Made by a program: the position numbers and the translations under genes. A stretch of DNA of 36,277 nt from Bacteroidota bacterium (GTDB taxonomy: Bacteria > Bacteroidota > Bacteroidia > Cytophagales > Cyclobacteriaceae): contig JAFDYY010000031.1 of NCBI GenBank assembly GCA_018267195.1, forward strand, positions 1 to 36,277, given 5' to 3'. Positions 25,031 through 31,389 of this stretch are shown here, one piece after another. How positions within the stretch are numbered: the stretch's first letter is position 1; each line of letters starts with the position of its first letter. Under the pieces are notes generated by a model. The model saw nothing but the letters and a program-made list of their open reading frames with translations. It had not been told where the DNA came from and ran no database searches.

Positions 25031-26269
25031 ATGAAAAAAACATTCAACCAGATTTTCTTCCTCAAGAAATCAAAAAGTGTGTCTCAATTCCTCACCGTTT
25101 ACCTACGCATCACCATCGATGGGGTGCGCACCGAAATCTCCACTCAGCGGACCTGCGACCCGCAGCAATGGGTATCGGCACTCGGAAGATTGAAAGGCAA
25201 AACCGAGGAAACAAAATCTTTCAACAATTACCTTGAAGCAGTGCAGTTCAGGATTTATGAAATCCACAAAGAGCTTGTGGCAAACGGTGCAGAAGTAACG
25301 GGAGAATTGATGAAGCAAAAATTCCTCGGATCAGCAGACCGCGCAAGGATGCTGGTCGAGATTTACACGCAGCACAACCAACAGTTTGCAGAGCTCGTAG
25401 GAAAAGAATTTTCTAAAGGCACGTTGAAAAGGTTTGAGGTGTGCAAAAACTCAATCGTGAATTTTTTGCAATGGAAATTCAAAACAACTGACATCGACAT
25501 ACGGAAACTCAACTTTGAGTTCATCAACGATTACGAATTTTTTCTCAAGTCCGTGCAGGGCTGTGCGCATAACACCAGCATGGGCTACCTGAAAAAGCTG
25601 AAGAAGATAGTTCGGCAATGTGTTGCCAAAGATTGGCTCGACAAAGACCCGTTCATGTCTTTCAAGATCACGTTGAAGGATACCCACCGCGTATATCTTT
25701 TGGAAGAAGAACTTCAAACCCTTGCATCGAAACCAATCAACATTGACAGGCTCAGTACAGTGCGCGACATTTTCCTTTTCAGTTGTTACACGGGGCTTTC
25801 GTACAGCGATGTAGAAAAGCTGACCGTTACTGATATTTCAACGGGCATCGATGGCGAGAAATGGATTTTTACTACTCGCACAAAAACCGACACCGCGACT
25901 AGGGTTCCATTGTTGCCACCCGCACAGGCAATCATCGAAAAATATTCCATGCAACCTGAAAGACTAAATTTGGGAAAGCTTCTTCCAGTGTTCACCAACC
26001 AGCGAATGAACAGCTACCTGAAAGAACTGGCAGATATTTGTAAAATAAATAAGGAACTCACGTTCCATTGCGCCCGCCATACTTTTGCCACAACGATCAC
26101 ACTGACCAACGGTGTACCAATTGAGACAGTAAGCAAAATGCTGGGCCACAAAAACCTGAGAACCACCCAACACTACGCAAAGATTTTGGATTTGAAAGTA
26201 AGCCAGGACATGGAGGTATTAAGAGCCAAGTTCACGCATGTAGAGCAAAAATCTGCCTCCGGTTCATAA
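25031..26269 (+). CDS. Tyrosine recombinase (site-specific integrase)
   Basis: Integrase of a mobile element, 412 residues. Domains in order: N-terminal arm-DNA-binding domain (about 8-95, FLTVYLRITIDGVRTEIST), core-binding SAM-like domain (about 105-205) and catalytic domain (about 222-400). Catalytic residues seen are Lys285 in TRTKTDT, His346 and Arg349 in HCARH, His373 in LGHKN and the nucleophile Tyr382 in HYAKI. The first catalytic Arg is replaced: the usual TGLR reads TGLS (Ser257), as in IntDOT-like recombinases. It lies 250 bases after tRNA-Lys and heads the module that follows. Confidence 0.93.
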   Translation: MKKTFNQIFFLKKSKSVSQFLTVYLRITIDGVRTEISTQRTCDPQQWVSALGRLKGKTEETKSFNNYLEAVQFRIYEIHKELVANGAEVTGELMKQKFLGSADRARMLVEIYTQHNQQFAELVGKEFSKGTLKRFEVCKNSIVNFLQWKFKTTDIDIRKLNFEFINDYEFFLKSVQGCAHNTSMGYLKKLKKIVRQCVAKDWLDKDPFMSFKITLKDTHRVYLLEEELQTLASKPINIDRLSTVRDIFLFSCYTGLSYSDVEKLTVTDISTGIDGEKWIFTTRTKTDTATRVPLLPPAQAIIEKYSMQPERLNLGKLLPVFTNQRMNSYLKELADICKINKELTFHCARHTFATTITLTNGVPIETVSKMLGHKNLRTTQHYAKILDLKVSQDMEVLRAKFTHVEQKSASGS

Positions 26270-26293
26270 CTACTTTGCACCAAAATCATTCGT

Positions 26294-26325
26294 TTTGGCT
26301 AAATGCAATCGTTTGCATAACTTTC
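26294..26325 (+). promoter_or_regulatory. Possible promoter and operator of the RteC-like gene
   Basis: TTTG (26294-26297), 20 bases, then TAACTTTC (26318-26325), seven of eight matches. ATGCAA (26303-26308) and TTGCAT (26313-26318) form an inverted repeat within the spacer, a place where a repressor could block transcription. Confidence 0.4.
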
Positions 26326-26350
26326 GGGTTTTGCAAAACGCAAAGATCAC

Positions 26351-27613
26351 ATGAAGTACCAACTTGAAGATCTCGAAATTTTTGTCCACACCCTGATCGA
26401 TACCTATGAGACGGAGACTCCCCACACTATCATCCCCGATTTCGATGATAAGGAAAAAGCCCTTTTGAAGAAATCTTTGTCAGTCACCAAAGAGCTAAAA
26501 TCTTATCTCTTCGACTTTGACAGTGAAAGCCGCATCGAAGCATTGGTTCAATGCCATCAAGCTACGATCATCGAGTTGGTCGATCTGTTAGCTGGCAGCA
26601 ATCACAATTCTTCGGGTGGTTCGGCAACAGGCAGATCCAAAAACGCACTGTGGAAATTGCTGAACGACCAGTTGGAAAACCTCCTCACTTTCATCGAAAC
26701 CTATTTTTTAAAATACTTCGATCAAGACCAGAAGATACCCAATTCATACCTGGCATTAGAAAGAACTTCACTTTCAAAAAAAACCAGCGCCATCCACTCG
26801 ATTGTGCGCACGGCCCAACTTGACAATCGCCTTATCGATATAATTTTTTATCCGGTTGAAAGGATCATCAGCTCAAATGTAAATGCAGTTACCTACCGCA
26901 GGTTAATTTTCATTAAACAACTCTTGAAAGATTTGGAGACCGTTCTTTCCGTTGATACTGGCAGGCCAGTTATTGAAGATGTTTTTAGGCTGATGATTTA
27001 CCTCAATTTCAATTCGTGCCATCTTACATCCTATTTTATAAAAGCCATTGCCAACGAGGCCCAAGAGCAACACAGCGTTGCAACTCAGCTCGAAGTGCTT
27101 TGCCACTGGCTGAAAATAACCAACCAAAACCACACCAAACCTTCCTTTGTGCTGAAGACGGCAAGGCCTTCCCTTCAAGAGCAGATCACCCGTTGGCTAA
27201 GTGAAGAAATCAACTTCATCGAAAAGAAAAAGCAGCTCACACTGTTAATGCCGCCAACGGTAGCCGCAGAGCAAAAGGAACCAGTGAAGGTTGATACCTC
27301 TTTTTCTGTTCCTCAGCTCGCATTTCTAATACGGTTGTTCAAAGAGGCAGGAGTAATCACAAACAAAAACCAAACAGAGTTGATCCGTTTTTTCTCCCGT
27401 CACTTCAATTCGCTCCACAACCAAAATATTTCTACCGAAAGCCTGCGAATAAAATACTACCAGATCGAGCAGTCCACGATCAAATCTGTTCAAGCCATCC
27501 TCGACAAAATGATTGACCACAGCAAGAAAGCCAAATGGTTCTTGGTGTATTTCACCACTGATGCCTGTTACGATCTGGCAATTGAGCTCCTGTTTGGATT
27601 CAAAATATTTTAG
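26351..27613 (+). CDS. Integrase-associated helical protein, RteC-like
   Basis: 420 residues, cytosolic, no signal peptide or membrane segment, predicted almost all helical. The C-terminal part FSVPQLAFLIRLF to ESLRIKYYQIE (about 316-386) has the look of a domain often found beside integrases in Bacteroidota, and the middle (RRLIFIKQLL, LMIYLNFNSCHLT) recalls RteC, the regulator of excision in CTnDOT. The match is from memory and weak, so the name is tentative. A position between int and an excisionase-like gene fits a role in controlling element excision. It starts 81 bases after int. Confidence 0.45.
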   Translation: MKYQLEDLEIFVHTLIDTYETETPHTIIPDFDDKEKALLKKSLSVTKELKSYLFDFDSESRIEALVQCHQATIIELVDLLAGSNHNSSGGSATGRSKNALWKLLNDQLENLLTFIETYFLKYFDQDQKIPNSYLALERTSLSKKTSAIHSIVRTAQLDNRLIDIIFYPVERIISSNVNAVTYRRLIFIKQLLKDLETVLSVDTGRPVIEDVFRLMIYLNFNSCHLTSYFIKAIANEAQEQHSVATQLEVLCHWLKITNQNHTKPSFVLKTARPSLQEQITRWLSEEINFIEKKKQLTLLMPPTVAAEQKEPVKVDTSFSVPQLAFLIRLFKEAGVITNKNQTELIRFFSRHFNSLHNQNISTESLRIKYYQIEQSTIKSVQAILDKMIDHSKKAKWFLVYFTTDACYDLAIELLFGFKIF

Positions 27614-27646
27614 AAAATTTTCCCCCTGTCTTTCAAGTAGTTAAGG

Positions 27647-27660
27647 GGGTACCGGTACCC
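27647..27660. promoter_or_regulatory. Perfect 14-bp palindrome before the excisionase-like gene
   Basis: GGGTACC-GGTACCC is a perfect palindrome 65 bases before the start of the HTH gene. The G run on its left can also pair with CCCCC at 27623-27627, giving a competing hairpin. A dimeric regulator binding here would control the three downstream genes; this is inference. Confidence 0.5.
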
Positions 27661-27725
27661 TTTGTAACTGGATACTTTCATCCCGTTCAAATTCCTTTGG
27701 GCCTTAACAAACCCAATCAAAAGTT

Positions 27726-28016
27726 ATGGCCATAGAAATTGTCACCAAGGAAGACCTTCAAAGCTTCAGGCATGAATTATTGAACGACCTTAAGCAAACT
27801 CTTTCCAAGCACTTGCCCGAAAAGCCAAAGCAATGGCTAAAGAGCCCGGAGGTGAGGAGGATGCTGAAGATCTCGCCTGGCACGTTACAAAACCTCCGTA
27901 TCAATGGCACGCTGCGCTTCACAAAAATTGGCGGCATCATTTACTACAGCTACGGAGACATTGAAGTTTTGCTAGAGAAGGGAATGAAAAATGAGGCTTG
28001 TCCTCCGAAGCTTTAG
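27726..28016 (+). CDS. Excisionase-like helix-turn-helix DNA-binding protein
   Basis: 96 residues. The N-terminal third is a charged helix; residues about 35-85 form a MerR/excisionase-type winged helix (WLKSPEVRRMLKISPGTLQNLRINGTLRFTKIGG, read in two parts around SPGTLQ), as in the HTH_17 family. Such small proteins bend DNA for excision in Bacteroidota elements (Xis2c/Xis2d of CTnDOT). The last residues and the stop codon come from a palindromic repeat (28001-28025), so the original C-terminus may have been replaced. It is followed after 12 bases by the replication-like gene. Confidence 0.8.
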   Translation: MAIEIVTKEDLQSFRHELLNDLKQTLSKHLPEKPKQWLKSPEVRRMLKISPGTLQNLRINGTLRFTKIGGIIYYSYGDIEVLLEKGMKNEACPPKL

Positions 28017-28025
28017 CGAAGGAGG
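28001..28025. repeat. REP-like palindrome, copy 1
   Basis: Arms CCTCC and GGAGG with the conserved centre GAA-GC-TTTA-GC-GAA. It carries the TAG stop of the HTH gene and places GGAGG eight bases or so before the next ATG (28029), where it can act as a Shine-Dalgarno sequence. Confidence 0.7.
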
Positions 28026-28028
28026 GCC

Positions 28029-28928
28029 ATGAACTACATCCGCCACCTTACAGCTTTCTTCGATAAAGTATCGAAAGAAGAAAAGCTCAACCCAACGCAC
28101 ATCAGCTTGTACATGTCGCTCTTTCAATTTTGGAATATCAACCGTTTTATAAATCCGATCTCCATTTCACGAAGTGAGATGATGGGCATCAGCAAAATCT
28201 GTTCGAAGGCAACCTACCACAAAGTGATGAAAGACCTCCACCAACTCGGATTTATCAAGTACGAACCATCGTACAATCCATTCCGGGGAAGTTCAGTAAC
28301 CATACTAAATTTTGATGCAGGAGAAATTCAAAAACTGAACGGGAGGCATACCAAAAAACAAACAAGCGGTGAACCGGCAGTAGGCCGCTACCGTACCAAA
28401 AAACAGGAAGGCACTGAACTGCTGAACGAGCCTTATATAAACAGTATAAACATAGTAAACAATAAACATAGTAAACGGCAAGCCCATGAAGATACAAGTT
28501 CAGATTTTGATAGGATCCGTGCAAAAGCGGAAGGGCAAGAGAAAAAGCATGTCAGCCAACTTGCCCGCCAAAATGAAAATGAAGGCGGGAGCTTCAGCGA
28601 AGGCGGAAAAAGTTCCACACCGGGCCTGCCAGCCGAAGCCTCAGCGCAGGCTGGGGGCGGGCGCAAAAAAATCAAATCATTGTCTGTGCCCGTTTCGCCA
28701 GAAGAAGTACAAGATTATTTTGCAGAAAGAAACTCCACGCGCCTCGAAGCCGAAAAATTTTTCAACTACTTCCAAAGCAACGGCTGGAAGGTAGGCGGCC
28801 GGGCGGCCATGCAAGATTGGAAAGCTGCTGCACGCAATTGGATACTCAACTCGCACAAGTTTGAAACCAAACCCAAGAACGGATCACTTCATGTCAACAC
28901 AAACAAAAACTACGGAGAACCACTCTAA
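28029..28928 (+). CDS. Winged-helix replication protein of the element
   Basis: 299 residues. The N-terminal 100 form a winged-helix-like domain (LNPTHISLYMSLFQFW, SRSEMMGISKICSKATYHKVMKDLHQLGF, read as helix-turn-helix). A low-complexity linker (about 110-215) contains two translated palindromic repeats. The C-terminal part (about 220-285) has SPEEVQDYF, KFFNYFQSNGWKVGG and DWKAAARNWI, a pattern known from DnaD/DnaT-like helicase-loading proteins of phages and elements. Together with the DnaC-type ATPase that overlaps its end, it suggests the element can start its own replication. No exact family name is given. Confidence 0.7.
   Translation: MNYIRHLTAFFDKVSKEEKLNPTHISLYMSLFQFWNINRFINPISISRSEMMGISKICSKATYHKVMKDLHQLGFIKYEPSYNPFRGSSVTILNFDAGEIQKLNGRHTKKQTSGEPAVGRYRTKKQEGTELLNEPYINSINIVNNKHSKRQAHEDTSSDFDRIRAKAEGQEKKHVSQLARQNENEGGSFSEGGKSSTPGLPAEASAQAGGGRKKIKSLSVPVSPEEVQDYFAERNSTRLEAEKFFNYFQSNGWKVGGRAAMQDWKAAARNWILNSHKFETKPKNGSLHVNTNKNYGEPL
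28584..28606. repeat. REP-like palindrome, copy 2 (degenerate, in frame)
   Basis: Contains the family centre AGC-TTCA-GC-GAA and the right arm GGCGG; the left arm is altered to GGCGGG. It is translated as part of the linker of the winged-helix gene (GGSFSEGG). Confidence 0.55.
28629..28654. repeat. REP-like palindrome, copy 3 (in frame)
   Basis: Arms CCAGCC and GGCTGG around GAA-GC-CTCA-GC-GCA. Translated within the linker of the winged-helix gene (PAEASAQAGG). Confidence 0.7.
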
Positions 28929-29634
28929 CAAAGCCGTCATTGCGAGGGAGGAACGACCGAAGCAATCTCCTAATGCGAAGCATGAAGGCACGAAAGTGGG
29001 TTTACCGACCGTAGCTTCAGCGAAGGTCGGCAATGGACTGGATTTAGCTTGGTGCATCTCCTTCTTGGAAAAACGCGGCAAGGAACTGTACGGTCAAAAT
29101 TTCAAGATCATCGAACAAGATTTTGAAATCATCCATAAACTCCTCGTGTACTTCATTGGCGACAATACCGAAGCAGCAAAATACAACCTCGACCTGGAAA
29201 AAGGGATTCTGCTCACAGGTCCGATCGGCTGCGGCAAAACTTCATTGATGAACCTCATGCGTTTCGTACCTTCACCGGAACGAAACCACATAATGAAATC
29301 GTGCCGCGATGTGAGCTTTGAGTTCATGCAGGAAGGCTACGAAGTCATCTGGCGGTACAGCCGCATGTCGTTCAACAGCGAACGGCCGAGGACATATTGC
29401 TTCGATGATTTGGGCGCAGAGCAATCGTTGAAATATTACGGCAACGAATGCAATGTGATGGGTGAAATCTTGTTGAGCCGGTATGAGTATTTTGTTTCGC
29501 ATAATATGATTACGCATGTCACCACAAATCTTTCGGCTTCCGAGATTGAAAATGTATATGGCAATCGAGTAAGGTCAAGATTGAAAGAGATGTTCAACCT
29601 GATCTCCTGCATCGGAAAAGATAAAAGAGGATAA
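28891..29634 (+). CDS. DnaC/IstB-type AAA+ ATPase
   Basis: 247 residues from the ATG at 28891; a TTG start at 28861 is less likely. Walker A GPIGCGKT (110-117), Walker B TYCFDDLGAE (168-177), a sensor-1 segment ITHVTTNLS and the Arg-rich box YGNRVRSRLKEMF near the end define the DnaC/IstB group. These load replicative helicase or assist transposition; next to a winged-helix replication gene, helicase loading is more likely. The start overlaps the upstream gene by 38 bases. Residues about 12-50 are encoded by two inserted repeats (28935-28968 and 29005-29030), so the original N-terminus is unclear. Confidence 0.85.
   Translation: MSTQTKTTENHSNKAVIAREERPKQSPNAKHEGTKVGLPTVASAKVGNGLDLAWCISFLEKRGKELYGQNFKIIEQDFEIIHKLLVYFIGDNTEAAKYNLDLEKGILLTGPIGCGKTSLMNLMRFVPSPERNHIMKSCRDVSFEFMQEGYEVIWRYSRMSFNSERPRTYCFDDLGAEQSLKYYGNECNVMGEILLSRYEYFVSHNMITHVTTNLSASEIENVYGNRVRSRLKEMFNLISCIGKDKRG
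28935..28968. repeat. Widespread CGTCATTGCGAG...GAAGCAATCT-type repeat
   Basis: Starts CGTCATTGCGAG and ends CGAAGCAATCTC, with ATTGC/GCAAT inverted at its ends. This is a repeat type I recall from many unrelated bacterial genomes, usually between genes. Here it is read in frame inside the ATPase gene as AREERPKQS. Confidence 0.6.
29005..29030. repeat. REP-like palindrome, copy 4 (in frame)
   Basis: Arms CCGACC and GGTCGG around GTA-GC-TTCA-GC-GAA. Translated in the N-terminal part of the ATPase as PTVASAKVG. The arms differ from those of copies 1 and 3 but remain complementary. Confidence 0.7.
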
Positions 29635-29669
29635 CCTTGCACACCTCAATTCAACCAACCCCTAATCAA

Positions 29670-31379
29670 TCATTTCTTTTTCAATGGTATTTCAAATCCC
29701 ATCCTCAAACTGAACTTGCTCACATAAGGGCTCCGGTGGTTCTTGTCGAAAAGATTGTAAAGAACCTGCACGTTGCCCATCAATTTTTTTGAATACCGGA
29801 ATTCTTTTTTCATCCCGGCCATCCAACTCCACACCCACTTCCTCTTTCCAGCATCTGGTGAATTGTATGAAGGGGGAATCAATGCATTCATCACCTCGGG
29901 TGCGATCATGGCATAAATTTCGGTTTTTAATTTTACCTGCCCATAAACACGAGGCCCATACACATGGTCTTTTGCCACATAGTTCATTTTGCTGAAATCA
30001 TATCCCCACCGCTCGTTCCAACCTATGCCAGCCGTAAGCCTTCCGCTCAACCGATAACCAACCTGCGGGTTGAAATCCAACAACGTTTCTTTGTTACCTT
30101 GATACTGGATGTTCCATCCGGGCACCAGGCGCTCAATAAATGGTCTCCCCTTCATTGGGTTGCCCGGCTTCTTGAACATGTCCAGCGTCCCTTCATAATC
30201 TTTGTATTTTTTTTTCACATTGGCCAACTGCTGCATTGCGCCAAGCAGTTGTTTCTCCTGCCCGGCAAAATGATTGATTGTTTGCTCCTTCGCTTGTGTT
30301 ACCATCATTTCCTTTCGGTAATCGGGATCCGACTGCCATTTGGTCACCATCTTTTCATATTGCTCTGCTTTCAATGCTTCGCCTCCAAACTGTTTTACTT
30401 CTTTTAGGTTCTTCGCATCTTTTTCCAACGTACTTTCCAATTGGCCGGGGTTCATATTTTTTAGTTCTCCTTCTACTTGTGAAACATCTTTGGTGATATT
30501 GGTCATGCCGGTTTGCTTTTCCAGCGTGTTTATTTCCTGGCTGGGCGAAACGTTGCCTGGCAAGTTGCCTTGCGGAACATTGGGTAACGATGAATTGGGC
30601 AATCCATTGGTACTGATATTGGGTACATTGGCATTTGGCAAATTGGAATTCACGTTGAGGCTGGAATTGGGAAGGCTCAAGTTAGCATTCGGCACATTCA
30701 GGTTTCCATTTGGCAGATTCAAATCGGTGTTGGGAATTTTGACATTAGGCAGATTTATGTTAGGAATCTTGAAGTTAGTCCCGGCCAGTTTGTTGAGCGA
30801 AGTAAGTTCTTGGCTCACTTTTTTATCAAAGCCTTTTATTTTGTTGTTCATGCCCGACTGCAGCTTGGCTAACTGCTGCTCGCCCTTTTGAACATCTTTG
30901 ATGGACTTGGCATTTTTCAGTTTGTTCATTTTTTTCCGCAAACTGTCCATGGATTTGGTAACGCGTGGGTCTTTGGTGGGAAGTTTGTTGAGACTGTCCA
31001 GGTGGTGCTTGAATTGTTTCCGCATCACTTTTACTTTTTGGTTGTAACTGGCTATCTCTTGTTGCTTCATCTTTTTGACATTGGCTTGAAGCTTTTTCTC
31101 CATCACCGCAGGTTTGTTCAGGTCATTCGTCAAAGCTCTTTTCACCGAATCAGCTTTCTTCATGCCGGGCACTTGATGGATGTTGGGGGTGATCAACTTT
31201 ACGTTCTGGATTTTCTGCAAGTGTTTGTTGACGCTATCGGTATTGTGCTTGGTTTTTATTGCAACGGAATCCATTTTACTGTTGATCAAAGAAGTGGTCT
31301 GCTCTATTGAGCCTCTTTTTTGAGCAAGAGAATTCAAGGAAAAAGCAAGTGAAATCAATATGAAGGAGAGCCATCTCAT
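29670..31379 (-). CDS. Coiled-coil, [LIV]PN-repeat protein with C-terminal barrel-like domain
   Basis: Family not recognised. 569 residues. A signal peptide (1-19, ending SLAQ) is followed by a Lys/Gln-rich helical coiled-coil region (about 25-200), a repeat region (205-274) with at least ten [LIV]PN units spaced mostly 5 or 7 residues, a second helical stretch (about 280-400), and a C-terminal part (about 415-569) rich in alternating aromatic strands (GWNIQYQG, RLTAGIGWNERWGY, KWVWSWMAGMKKEF, KFSLRMGFEIPL), typical of a small outer-membrane beta-barrel. This would be a barrel with a long periplasmic or surface stalk. It lies 10 bases after the BACON lipoprotein gene and ends the minus-strand block. 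Confidence 0.75.
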   Translation of the reverse strand: MRWLSFILISLAFSLNSLAQKRGSIEQTTSLINSKMDSVAIKTKHNTDSVNKHLQKIQNVKLITPNIHQVPGMKKADSVKRALTNDLNKPAVMEKKLQANVKKMKQQEIASYNQKVKVMRKQFKHHLDSLNKLPTKDPRVTKSMDSLRKKMNKLKNAKSIKDVQKGEQQLAKLQSGMNNKIKGFDKKVSQELTSLNKLAGTNFKIPNINLPNVKIPNTDLNLPNGNLNVPNANLSLPNSSLNVNSNLPNANVPNISTNGLPNSSLPNVPQGNLPGNVSPSQEINTLEKQTGMTNITKDVSQVEGELKNMNPGQLESTLEKDAKNLKEVKQFGGEALKAEQYEKMVTKWQSDPDYRKEMMVTQAKEQTINHFAGQEKQLLGAMQQLANVKKKYKDYEGTLDMFKKPGNPMKGRPFIERLVPGWNIQYQGNKETLLDFNPQVGYRLSGRLTAGIGWNERWGYDFSKMNYVAKDHVYGPRVYGQVKLKTEIYAMIAPEVMNALIPPSYNSPDAGKRKWVWSWMAGMKKEFRYSKKLMGNVQVLYNLFDKNHRSPYVSKFSLRMGFEIPLKKK

Positions 31380-31389
31380 TTCTTTATCC

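Noticed and set aside
28001..29030. CRISPR array
   Set aside because: The repeats are palindromic, differ in arm sequence, are irregularly spaced and no cas gene is present.
29635..29669. Right attachment site of the element just after the ATPase gene
   Set aside because: No match to the 3' part of tRNA-Lys is present in this gap.
29964..31310. Several long plus-strand open frames opposite the coiled-coil gene
   Set aside because: They are shadows of the repetitive coding strand; composition (Phe, Leu, His rich) is unlike real proteins and no start signal is seen.
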